A stretch of DNA of 64,000 bases. Source: Mytilus californianus. Lineage: Eukaryota; Mollusca; Bivalvia; Mytilida; Mytilidae. Location of the stretch: positions 54,859,318 to 54,923,317 of the forward strand of contig NW_026262593.1 in NCBI RefSeq assembly GCF_021869535.1, in the 5' to 3' direction. The notes beneath the pieces are model-generated. The model made no database searches. It worked only from the letters and a program-made list of their open reading frames with translations, and was not told where the DNA came from. This document shows positions 11,129 to 21,530 of the stretch, piece after piece. Positions within the stretch are counted from its first letter, which is position 1. Each line of letters begins with the position of its first letter. The position numbers and the translations under genes are program-made.

Positions 11129-12713
11129 GTAGTGTCCGTAACCAGCTTATTATTCTCCTAGAAAGAATAGCTACAGTAAACATTAAGCTATTTTTCTTTA
11201 TAGATTTGGCACTTAACAGTAACATTATAACAACATTTAAAACCTTCTAATTAGAATTAAGTCACAATAAATTAAAATATGGTTACGGACACTACAAAAA
11301 TGATGTAGCGTTCGTAACCATGATATTATAAATATTTTTATTTCATCAAAATAGGCTTAATTTCTAGGTTCTATGATGTCTACTTTGCTGCATCATCATT
11401 GTCTTCTGATTAAAAATTAAAAAAAAATATGCAAACAGATAACTGTTAAAAATGTGTGAGCTGATAGTAATCCTTGACGTACTAGTTTAAAACCAGAAAA
11501 TCTTATTGTAAAACCCCCATTTGGTATCAGTCTGTCATAAACTCAACAGATGAGTTCTTTTGTAATATTAGGTTAAGAAAATTCATCTTCATGACTATGT
11601 TAATGGTTTTTATATCTTCTGATTATTTTTGTAGTGTCCGTAACCCAGGATTTTTTTTATTTTTGAGTCCAAAAAATTAAATATCTTTTTCATTTTTCAA
11701 AAATCTCTTGTTTTTTTCTTCCTCCATTGATTTATACCATGTATACTAGCATGTAGATTTGTTAAAGACCTGTACTTGACATTAGTATATGTCATTTTAT
11801 GAAATACACTAAAAAGTTAATTTAATGAACTCAAGTACATTTGAAGGTAAAGAATGCTTTGTTTTTGGTTTATCTACAATTCTGGTAGTGTCTCATGATA
11901 GAACAAAACATTTATTTCATGAAAATCTGTAGAAACAATTACTCTTTAATCCACAAAAAGTATGTACATTTTAGAAAATTGTTCGAAAAAGTAGTGTCCG
12001 TAACCATCAATATTTCTTTTTTTCTGATTAGCAAATGTAGTTCTATGGATTTTCTTTTCAGAAATATATTTTTTATCATTCCTTTAAGTGCATAGCACCA
12101 CCTTGCTCAGAATATGTCTATGGTTTTATTTCAGATTTGAAATGGTTTAACTTTGTCCCATTCATGTCAACATGGCATGTATGCTTACATGTAAATAACT
12201 TTAATTACATATTTATTTACACTCATGGGTCATTTTGTTGTTAACAAATGTAAACAATAAAAAGAAAATACAAAAATTTAATTTGTTACCTATGAAAAGT
12301 TATTCATATTGAGTTAATAATAATTATAAAATCAATGTAGTGTCCTTAACTCAAATAATTTATAGAGTTTATTTTAGATACCATTTATGTACGGAATTTA
12401 TTTTCTGCTGTGATTTATATTACAATGAATAGAAGTTCAACGCTTAATGGTTTTGATGGGCTACATGTAATTAGTCTTTTATTTTAAGCATGTGCTGTTC
12501 TTACATAATCCTTTTTTTTACTTATTAAGGAAGGGGGTATAATTTTGCAGAATGCTAAAGTTCAACTTTATTCCTGTGATTTTTTTTTTTTTTTTTTTTT
12601 TTGGTATTTTGTTGATATATTGCATTGGAAGCAAAATTATGCAAAAAGACATGAGATAGTTCATTAAAGACAAATATTTCTAGGAGTTAATTTTACAAGT
12701 AGTTTCCGTAACC
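11129..12713 (+). repeat. Recurring 15-base motif GTAGTGTCCGTAACC spaced at about 350 bp
   Basis: Exact copies start at 11129, 11631 and 11991; near copies at 11305 (GTAGCGTTCGTAACC), 12337 (GTAGTGTCCTTAACT) and 12699 (GTAGTTTCCGTAACC). One exact reverse complement lies at 11281-11295. The last three intervals are 360, 346 and 362 bases. The DNA between copies is not visibly repetitive. This could be the remnant of a tandem array, nested terminal inverted repeats, or a protein-binding site array; I cannot tell which. Confidence 0.7.
12580..12602. repeat. T homopolymer, 23 bases
   Basis: A pure run of T; possibly the tail of a retroposed copy in minus orientation, but no body is recognisable beside it. 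Confidence 0.9.
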
Positions 12714-13530
12714 AACACTTACCATACCCCATTCAAAATAGAAAATAAAACACTTCTCATTGTTTTTTTCCACTAACCAAATGAGTTTTACAAATTTCAA
12801 GCATTACTCACAAATTTGTTTTCTATTGTGTTGACCTTTATTTTTGATCTCAAGTGCAACCTTACTGTTCCCTTTTTTATGTTTTACCCGAATATAAGAC
12901 AATGGTGTTAATTAAAAATTACACCATTCAAGGCCCTTTTGTTTTCCACATAATTAATATTACAAATAAACAACCAGTTCGCGGTCAAATCTGATACCAA
13001 AACCAAAAGTATATGTCACATGTAGTTTCCGGTTGTATGTTTTTTTATGTATCTCGCTTTTTTTTATAGGAGCACCACCATGGGGAATGGTGTAAAGGAG
13101 GACATTTACTACGCTGTATTGATATAGATGTAATGTGAGCATTTTCATACCCAGTTTCTCAGCTTGGCCGTGACGGGTCTACCTACCAGAAAGTTAACCT
13201 CCCCAAAAAACATTGAGTACAATGCAATAAAACATATGAACATACACTTGCCTGATTTGCCGATTCTAATAATATAGAAATTGAAAAATATAAAAAATCA
13301 ATTATATACAAAAAAGGTATAAAGTTGTAGTAAGAAAAACCAGGACGGGTTCAAAAAGAAAGATTTTGAAGCAAAGAAAACTGTGCTCCTTAAAATCAGC
13401 ATGACTTTATCAGGTGACAATACGAATACTAAAAATCAAGGCTTAAAATAAGGCGTTTGTACTTTAATTCAGTCACGGACCTGCGATGTCGCGGGTGTGT
13501 TCTAGTATTGAGAAATGAATGATGCGGTAT
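12714..13530. other. Gene-free AT-rich stretch
   Basis: Nothing supported. Short open frames, for example the minus-strand one near 12960-13148, lack resemblance to any family I know. Confidence 0.4.
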
Positions 13531-13549
13531 GTTCATTTATTTGTCGAGG

Positions 13550-13690
13550 AAGGCAGCGTGCCCGGACAGAACCAACGACAGGCCAATTAAGATTTGAATC
13601 GGACACACCACGTGCAGGACTCAAAATCCCAACCTCAATGTTTACAGGCTAATGATACAGTAGATTAGTAACATCTTGTAAAAATGCTAT
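13550..13690 (-). repeat. tRNA-derived SINE, second copy
   Basis: Aligns along its length with 2510-2650 (shared GATTTGAATCG, TTGA/TTTACAGGCTAATGATACAGTAG). This copy is nearer to the bivalve SINE consensus I remember (GGACAGAACCAACGACAGG, CCAATTAAGATTTGAATC). Its corresponding position in both blocks shows it was present before the duplication. Confidence 0.55.
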
Positions 13691-13924
13691 CAATCAGCTT
13701 CTATAAAACAAGCATATAAGACGAAGGAAAATCACATTCATAAATACATGACCTAATAAAAAAACAAGGTAAAATTATCACATTTCTTTTATGTAAAATG
13801 TGTTTATATTCTTATTGCTTGTTGGAACGGACACTAATTTAGAGTTTCGGCAGCTTTTATTCAAATAATGGAACATATCATTATACGGTGCTATACTTAT
13901 AAGCAAGTTAAACCTATTAACTAA

Positions 13925-14080
13925 TAAGATTTATTAGGTCTGTTCTAAGCAGGGTCCCCTATGATCTTTGTTTTTATGTTGCTATAATTATTACTACGAT
14001 TGTAACATGTCTCAGGTCTGCTCTCACAAGGTTAACGTTGTCCCCTAGAATCTTTGTGTCTTACATGTTTTATCTTGGAA
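13925..14080. repeat. Two diverged units of the roughly 72-bp AGGTCTGCTCTC repeat
   Basis: Units beginning TTAGGTCTGTTCTAAGCAGG and CAGGTCTGCTCTCACAAGG are each followed by a GTCCCCTA(T/G)(G/A)ATCTTTGT segment. The same repeat forms the larger array at 31930-32790 and a single unit at 52733-52785. Confidence 0.65.
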
Positions 14081-14084
14081 TTAG

Positions 14085-15424
14085 GGGGACCTTTACAAGC
14101 CACTTAAACAGCTTATCCAGATCTTAGCGGTATTAAATTTTTTTTTTCTTCAGGAAACGAAAGTTAAAATTTGATAATAACTTTTATTTGGGACAGTTAG
14201 ATAGTCGTTAAATACCTACTTTAAAACTAAGTTTGTCAACCAAAATATGTCACAATAAAAACTTTAAGTCCTTTCTGCATGTTACATATCAGCTTGATAA
14301 CGGTAGAGTAACCATTAAGTATTTTCACATGATAAATATTTTCAAAAACAATTTTGTAGTTCACGTTACCACCCACGTTTTCACAAAGGGCTGTTTGAGT
14401 CTTGATACACTTTGTTGTTTTTTAATTGTCTCTTTTGATTAAAAAGAAAACTCCTGTATACTTAAAAAATCCCATATAATAATAACGACATAGATATCCA
14501 AAAGACATCTGCACCACTAGAATTGCTTCACTAGATATCAGTGATATATTATCTTTCGTCAGAAAACAAAAGTACTAATCTAATCATAACATTCATATCG
14601 GACATTTAGTAAAGTACTTACATAACTGCTTAATACTTACTTTAAGACTCAGTTTGTGTACCAAAATGTATCGAAACAGATACTGAAAGTCGTTTGTGCA
14701 AGTTTTACACCAGTCTGTTGACAACAATGTAACCAGGAAGTACTGTCACGTGATATAACTTAAAAATAACAAAATATGGTTATGTCCCTTTGGCTGAGCA
14801 TTTGATAGTGTGCAAAGTTTTTATTGTCTACCGTGACGTTCAAGAATGACCAGTGAAATGAATTTGAAATGTATACGGATGATTACATATTACATTAGTT
14901 AATTTTACAATTAAACAAGTGAAATATATATTATCTGAAAACACATATGACCTAAGTATACACAAGGTTTATGTAGACGGACAAACCTAGTCCAAATAAT
15001 TATGAAAATCATATAAAATTTAATGGACTCGAATTTCCGGAACTATCGATTTATATCATCCGGAAATTCGATTTTGCCTAATTTTACCGAGTTTGATATT
15101 TTATATTCGCCGGAAGTGACGTATCTTGGAAATTCTGTGAAATCATTTTGAAATCGAGATAAATATTTGCCCACCTCAAATGGAATCGTATCTTATTTTA
15201 TCATTTCTTTTGGATATTTCTTGACATATTTTGCACCAATAAGCACAAAAAAAGTAAGACTTTGTATCTTTGCAAAAATTTTTAATCGTTAATGAAGATT
15301 TCATGCCAAAATTGGGTCTCAAAGTTCCCCCAAAATTCTCTCACAAAATCCAGACGGAAAAAATGGCTTAAGCGTTATGACGTCGTAGGAAGGCGTCACA
15401 AAAAAAAAAAATTAAAATAGCCTT
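14085..15424. repeat. Flank duplicated at 53030-53830
   Basis: Bases 14140-15000 align in order with 53030-53820 (shared GACAGTTAGATAGTCGTTAAAT-like, CTAAGTTTGTC/TATCCACC, ACCAGGAAGTA(C/T)TGTCACGTGATATA, ATCTGAAAACACAT, TGACCTA). Within 14140-14770 the sequence also repeats itself in tandem (14230-14400 and 14640-14830 share TTTGT(C/G)(A/T)ACCAAAATGT-type phrases). No gene. Confidence 0.6.
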
Positions 15425-17330
15425 TCAAGACGGCAAAATTATTTGGATGAGGACAAACCATATTCTATATTCCATATGAGAAGTCAACACAATAATAAAG
15501 GGTCTAAAATGGGGTTCCGACAATAGAGAACAACTTGGGGATACAGTATAAAGGGAAAAAAATGGTCAAATAGGTCAAAAATAAAGACTACAGATAAAAC
15601 GAATGCTCAAATATAAAGAATAGACTATAAAGATAACGATACAAAGGATAGTGAAAAAAAATGGCACCAAAAATTAAAGCATACATAAATGAAGGACCCC
15701 CATCAAGACCATTACATTATAATTTCAATATAACTTAATGTTGCATTTTCTAGCCAGGTCACTGCTAAAGAAAATAGATATTATTCTCAACTTAAAGTTT
15801 CAACATTTGTAGATTCTATGCTTCACTCAATCTCTGTATGTTTACCTCTTTCTATCTCTTACTTCTGCGCACTAACTCTGAACATAGTGAATAGTCGCCC
15901 TTCATCTTTATTTGAAAATAAAAATTATTTTTCAATGCAAATACTCCTAAATAATCGGTAAGGTCTTAACTCATTGCCACCATTTTTTTTTTTTAATTTT
16001 TTTAATCATCATCAAATTCAGGCTTAAAAACTCATGTTTTTGTTTAAATTTCTAGTCAATGAAATTGTCTTCAATTTTTGTTTAATGTTGATGTGTATGA
16101 TAAAATGATTTTTTTAATAATTTTTGGAAAAAAATATGTCTAAATCATAGCAATTTTTAAGTTTCAGACCAGCAGGAACTTCAACGTTGATCTGTAGCGT
16201 TGATCTGTAACGTTGAAATGCTGTTAAATAAACTGTCGGTTTTGAGAGGTTAGACAACGTTGAATATCTGACGTCCATAGTTTCAACATTGTATGGACGT
16301 TGATTTTTGATTGAATATAGGTTGAAACTTATTATTGGAACAACGTCACCCTAACATTGAAATAAAATTTTTTTCATGTTGAAAATATGCAATTCATTGC
16401 AATTGCCTGATGTTGGTTTATATATCGTATTTGTTTGTCGTTACAAATCAGGCGGTTCATTTTTCTCGTTTGAATTGTTTAAAACAAAATCGTGTGCGGG
16501 TTTCATCGCGTACTATACGGTGTGGTGTTTGCTTATTGTTGAAAGCCGTATAGTGATCTACATGGATATTTGTCTCATTGACAATCATACTTCCTTATTT
16601 CTATAATACTTAGTAACTACAAAAGAAATTGAAGCTACGTGACTTATTTTTTGGACTGTACAGGGAATATGAGCAAGCTTTGATCTTTTTAAAAAATAAG
16701 TACAACAGACGTCAAGTTATGACAAAAGCTCATATAGCCAAAAGGTGATAGAGTAAATGAATTCAAATAATCCCTTTTAAATCATTTTTGATATTTTTTG
16801 TAAAAATTAAGGTATTGTAGTCTCCAAACTCCTTCAACTATTTCTGGTACATATTTTAGGAGTTTCTTAAAAAAATTCTGTAATTCAGCTTTTGTTATTT
16901 CTGCGTATGCATCTATTACTCTTCCTGAAAAAACCCAACCAGAAATAGTATTTTGTAAATATAAATTCACAATTATGTAGAATTCAAAAGACAGAGAATA
17001 AAATGTTATATTAGGCAAGTTTTATTTATCTATCTGCTGGTTTAAATAAACGCGGATACGATTTTTCCAATTTTCATAAACAAAAATTAAAATTAAAATA
17101 TACAATTTTTTTATCCTGCCTGCTCTACACGAAGCATTTCCCATAAATAATAATAGTATATGCACATAAGGGTTTCTTGTAAACATATTTTGTTTAGTCG
17201 CAAAAGAATTTCCTTTCTGCAACATAACTTCGACGTTGCTGTTTAAACGTTGAAACAACGTTGAAGGATCGTCATAACAAAATATCAATCACACGTTTAA
17301 ATGACGTTTCGTGCAATTTGGAAGAGATCA
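15425..17330. repeat. Long dispersed repeat, copy A, including a retroelement tail
   Basis: Aligns with 53830-55680 (copy C) along most of its length and from about 16065 with 18205-19365 (copy B). It contains repeated AACGTTGA(A/T) phrases (16180-16370), the segment CAACGTCACCCTAACATTGAAATAA at 16344-16368 present in all three copies, and the retroelement tail at 16430-16605 (CTCGTTTGAATTGTTT, ACTATACGGTGT, GTTGAAAGCCGTATAGTGA). Open frames inside are short and not conserved between copies, so I do not call genes. Confidence 0.7.
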
Positions 17331-17639
17331 CATGATCAAAATTTTTAGTTGTTGTGCATAATAAAGCTGCCGCATTAGTCTCACACAATTTATGGAAACT
17401 CTCGGTTAACATGATGATTAAAAACTATCTGCATCGTTACTTTGTAATAATCAACTTATTATAAACAATATTACCAATAGTTAAAATTAAAATGTCAGTT
17501 AATTGATAATTCTAATGAACATCGTTTGATTGATTGGTGATTGCTTTACGCCGCATCAGCACAAAAAGGCTATATCGCGGCAATAATGAACATCGTTTAT
17601 TCATATTAAACGATGAAAGAAATGAAACAGTTTTTCTCC

Positions 17640-17803
17640 ATATTTCGCTTTTTTTCTCTAGCTTGGTAGCTTTTGCTCACTTTTACTCAGTATCTTGGTA
17701 TCTCTCTTTTTTCAGTCTATGCGTATTTCTACTATCTGCATTTTTTGCTCTATCTTAGGCGTGGACAGTTTCTCTCACTCTCGCCTTCTTCAATCAGGTA
17801 TAA

Positions 17804-17861
<58 letters not shown>

Positions 17862-18195
17862 CAGCCTTCTCTACTTTTAATCTCTATTTTCTGTCTTTTG
17901 CACCACTTCTCTATCTCTCGCCTGCTCACTCTCTCCCTTTCGCCTCTCTCTGAAACTCACTCGCTTTCGCCTCTTTCATACATTCTCGCTTTCACCTCCC
18001 TCATACTCACTCGCTCATTCTTCTCTTAGTCACTATCTCACATCTCTCAATCACTCACACCTCTCCTCTGCTTCTGCCTCTCTTCACTCTCCCCTTCTTG
18101 TCTGCCTCTCCTCTACCTGTTCCTTCTCCTTCTCTCCTACCTCTTTCCGCTCCTCTTCCCTCATTCATATTGCTCGCTCACTCAGTCATTCCTCT
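17640..18195. repeat. Polypyrimidine tract with a (TC)23 microsatellite
   Basis: About 550 bases on the plus strand are overwhelmingly C and T. A pure (TC)n run occupies 17813-17858. The rest is imperfect CTCTCT/CTCACTCGCTTTCGCC-type sequence. The long open frames in it (for example 17673-18029) are low-complexity artefacts. The tract ends exactly where repeat copy B begins (18205). Confidence 0.9.
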
Positions 18196-18204
18196 CGCGC
18201 GAAA

Positions 18205-19365
18205 TTCTTCTTAGATTTTAATGTGTAACAACGTGTATGACGAAATTATTTTTTTTAATAATTTTTGAAACATGATGTCTTAATCATAGCAGTTTTTATG
18301 TTTCATCTCAGCACGCACGTGAACTTACGTTGATCTGTAACGTTGAAATGACGTTGAATAAACTGTTGGTTTTGAAAGGTAAGACAACGTTGAATATCTG
18401 ACGTTGAAACAACATTATAATTTCAACATTGTATCGACGTTAATTTTTGATTGAATATAAATTGAAACTTAACATTGTAACAACGTCACCCTAACATTGA
18501 AATAATATGTTTTCATGTTGAAAATAGGCAATGCATTTCTTGTTTTTGGTTCATCTGTCATATTTGTTTGTAGTCACAAATCAGGAGGTTGGCTTTTTTC
18601 TCGTTTGAATTGTTTGGAAAAGAAATTGTGTTCTGGTTTTGTCGCGGACTATACGGTGTGATGTTTGCTTATTGTTAAAAGCCGTATAGTGACCTCCATG
18701 TCAATTGGACTCTGGTGGATATTTGTCTCATTGGCAATCATACCAAATCTCCTTATTTCTATTATACTTAGTAACTACAAAAGAAATTGAAGCCACATGA
18801 CTTATTTCGTGGACTTTACAGGGGATATACACAGCTACTTTTGCATAGGTACTATTTCTGTACCAAAAATCTGTAGTACTGGAAATCTACTTTTAATATT
18901 CAGTACTATTTTGTTACTTTAAAATTATTGTAATATTTAGGTACAGAAATAGTACCTATGCAAAAGTAGCAGTGTAAGAAAGATTTGATCTTTTAAAAAA
19001 CAATCAATACAACAGATGTCAAGTTATGACATAGCTTATATAGCCAAACAGTGATATAGTAAATGAATACACATAATCCCTCTTAATTCCTTTTAAATAT
19101 TTTCGTGAAAATGTAGTGCATTCTCCAAACTTCTTAAAACCATTTCTGGTGCATATTGTAGAAATATAAAAAATCCTTCTCTAATTCAGCTTCTGTTGTT
19201 TCTGTATAGGCATCCATTACTCTTCCTGAAAAAAAGACCCAACCACAAATAGTATTTTGTAAACATAAGTTTACAATCATGTAGAATTCAAAAGACAGGG
19301 ACTAAAATGTTATAATAGGCAACGTTTTGTTTAATTAATCTGCTGGTTAAAATAAACGCGGATTC
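18205..19365. repeat. Long dispersed repeat, copy B
   Basis: Aligns with 16065-17045 and 54550-55530, starting ATTCTTCTTAGATTTT. It carries the retroelement tail at 18555-18755 and is interrupted by a foldback element (18829-18975) that is absent from copies A and C. Confidence 0.75.
18829..18975. mobile_element. 147-bp foldback element inserted in repeat copy B
   Basis: Perfect 31-base inverted arms lie at 18834-18864 and 18940-18970, and extend to about 36 bases with one mismatch (ends ACAC...GTGT). The loop is about 75 bases. The corresponding positions in copies A (about 16668) and C (about 55160) run straight through without it, so this is a real insertion. Non-coding, so it would need an outside transposase. 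Confidence 0.85.
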
Positions 19366-20031
19366 CAATGCATTTTACCTGACAATCTAAATTTATTAAC
19401 ATTTTTCAAACAAAGATTTCTCAGTATTTTTGAATGCTATTCATAATATAATGTAAAAACAGTTTGACATAAAGTCATGAACAGGAAACCAAATAGTCTT
19501 CAGAACCGGACGAAATGCAGATAGATTGACTAGGGCTTATATTATATCTTATCTTTTTTTACCTTAAACAATATTTATTTGAATTAATTCATCAAATAGT
19601 AATAACATTGTGTGCAGATTGTAATTGAAATTACGAATCTCAAAGCAATGCAAATGCAGAATGTTTTAAATGAATATTTAGTCATATTTACAAAATAAAA
19701 AACGTTGACAGAAAATTAAAACCTATGTAATAAATAATGGTACTTCTTTTCATCAGAGTTAACTTACATCTTACTCCATTTATCTTTTCACTATACACGA
19801 TTTATCAAAAGGTTATCTGATCAAGTGATTTATACCGCTATTGTTCTGATAAAAAAAAAAGAACAGTCGTTATGCATATTTCTGAGAATTCTTGCAATGA
19901 GAACATACTGAATAAAATACATAAAATGGGATTATATGATGATTTTATAATACTGAATTTTACATAGTATGATTTTTTTGGGGTCCATTCTGCTTTCTTT
20001 TCATGCAGTACAAGCAGACTAACAAGAACAA
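19366..20031. other. Gene-free stretch
   Basis: No gene seen. Bases 19430-19520 and 19590-19650 resemble 5300-5420 and 5510-5560 (TTCAGAACCGGACGAAATG compared with TGTGCGGACGAAATG; AAATTACGAATCTCAAAGCAATGCAAAT compared with AAATTATGAATGTCAAAGCAAAGCAAAT), so it is another piece of the duplicated block. Confidence 0.45.
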
Positions 20032-20222
20032 TTATGTCACTTTGTAAAGAGAGCATTGTCCAGATGAATAACGCACTAGAAGAAAGTTAGTTTTGTGGTT
20101 GTAATGTATTGCTCTTGGTTTCTGCAATCCATCTTCTAATAGAATTATAGATGTATTCCCATCTTGTCCTATTACCATTAATTGATTACTATCGCTGCAA
20201 GTTACGAAAATATGTCCATAGG
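20032..20222 (-). pseudogene. B-box family scrap: last roughly 63 codons
   Basis: The minus strand reads the final blade and C-terminus of the family, from GHIFVTCSDSNQLMVIGQDG through DGLQKPRAIHYN to SLYKVT and a TAA stop at 20034-20032, without frameshift. The rest of the gene is missing: at about 20222 the sequence changes abruptly into a retroelement tail. It therefore looks like an insertion or deletion breakpoint inside a former gene copy. Confidence 0.8.
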
Positions 20223-20385
20223 TGTTCGTGTTGCTTAGTCTTTAGTTTTCCATGTTGTGACATCTGTACTATTATTTGTCTGTTTGTCTTTTTATTTTTG
20301 GCCATGGCGTTGTCAGTTTGTTTTCGATCTATGAGTTTGACTGTCCCTCTGGTATCTTTCGTAGCTTTCACAAGTGACGAAATAC
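20222..20385 (+). repeat. Retroelement 3' tail (GTTGCTTAGTCTTTAG type)
   Basis: Contains GTGTTGCTTAGTCTTTAG, GCCATGGCGTTGTCAGTTTG and ATGAGTTTGACTGTCCCTCT, a tail I recognise as abundant in mussel DNA. A reverse-oriented copy lies at 63240-63480 and a decayed one at 59280-59480. The apparent frames in it are by-products. Confidence 0.7.
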
Positions 20386-20389
20386 GATC

Positions 20390-21405
20390 CTATTTTTGCA
20401 TTGGTTATTGTTTAATTTTGTAATTTGATAACCTTTCGTATTGATCTTATGATTCAGATAAATTTATTGTTCACCATGACGCTTACGGATAATCTATATT
20501 ATCAATTTGAATTGCATACACTTGATGATTTACTGCATTGATAAGCCTGACAATAAAACAAGTGTAATATAATAATCTAAAACGTTTATGACCTACAAAA
20601 TGGTTATCAAACATAATATGTTATGCACGTGACAGTAGTGACGTTTTAGATTCAAAGAATTTAATCGATGTTAAATAATAAGTCAGGGATTTCGTAATCA
20701 AAACTTCTCAAACTGAACTAAATAATTTCACAGATCAAGATTTGGTTATAACATAAAATTATACCCGTAGAATTCGTTTATAACGGCAAATCACATCCTA
20801 ATTTGTACGATAAAGGTCAAATACAATCCATATTAACTTATTGATCTTTTGAACAAACAAATTCTGAGTGACATTCTAATTAAATCTTTGAATATTGATT
20901 CTATCGGTACTGGCAATGATTTTGGTTTAATAAATTAAAAAATAACTAATAATGTATTGCCACACCTTTGCAAAAAACATATTATCCTACTACCCGTCGA
21001 TGTTTTATACTTATATTTTGGCATTGCAAAAGTTCATGCTTTTCTCAGACTGTGTTTGATGTTTTTATACTTAAGAAGTTTAATTTTGTTTATTTATTCA
21101 ATCCAAATTTTTATTTATAAACAAGGTCACTGAGGAAAAAGTGAAATTTACTGTCAACCTTTGTGGTGAATAATGTGGAAAATCCATTTTACTAAAAGAA
21201 AACCTTGATAACTGGCTCTTTCTCTGATTTTTTTGCAATGGCATTGAATATGATAGTAAGTGATCGTTTCATAACTTCATTTTGGAAAAAAAAACGAATA
21301 CCACAAATATAAATATCCTTATATTATCGGTAAGGTATTAACTCATAATTATCATTTGTACCCTAATAGCATCGTAACCTTCACATTGTTGGAAACAAGT
21401 ATATA
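20390..21405. other. Gene-free AT-rich stretch
   Basis: No gene or clear repeat, apart from a CACGTGACAGTAGTGACG phrase near 20627 that recalls the CACGTGATATA segments of the 14.7 and 53.6 kb flanks. Confidence 0.35.
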
Positions 21406-21407
21406 TG

Positions 21408-21530
21408 TTGAAGCACGCTTCCGGATGCGGGATTTTCTCGGTGCGTTGATGACCCATTGGTGGCCTTGGGCTTTTGTCGGGTTGTTTTCTCTTTGACTTA
21501 TTCCAGTTTCTATTCTCTATTTTATGTTTA
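21408..21530 (+). repeat. Retroelement 3' tail (GTCGGGTTGTT type), decayed
   Basis: Matches the end of the retroelement copy at 42191-43377: AAGCACGC(T/C)TCCGG(A/G)TGCGGGATTTTCT, CATTGGTGGCCTT(G/C)GG, GTCGGGTTGTT(T/G)TCTCTTTGAC. It has lost its body. Confidence 0.75.

Noticed and set aside
11129..12713. CRISPR-like short repeats with long spacers
   Set aside because: Spacers of about 330 bases and a eukaryotic context exclude a CRISPR array; kept as a motif finding.
17673..18029. 118-codon frame rich in leucine and serine
   Set aside because: It is a translation of the polypyrimidine tract, with the (TC)n run giving the LSLS pattern.
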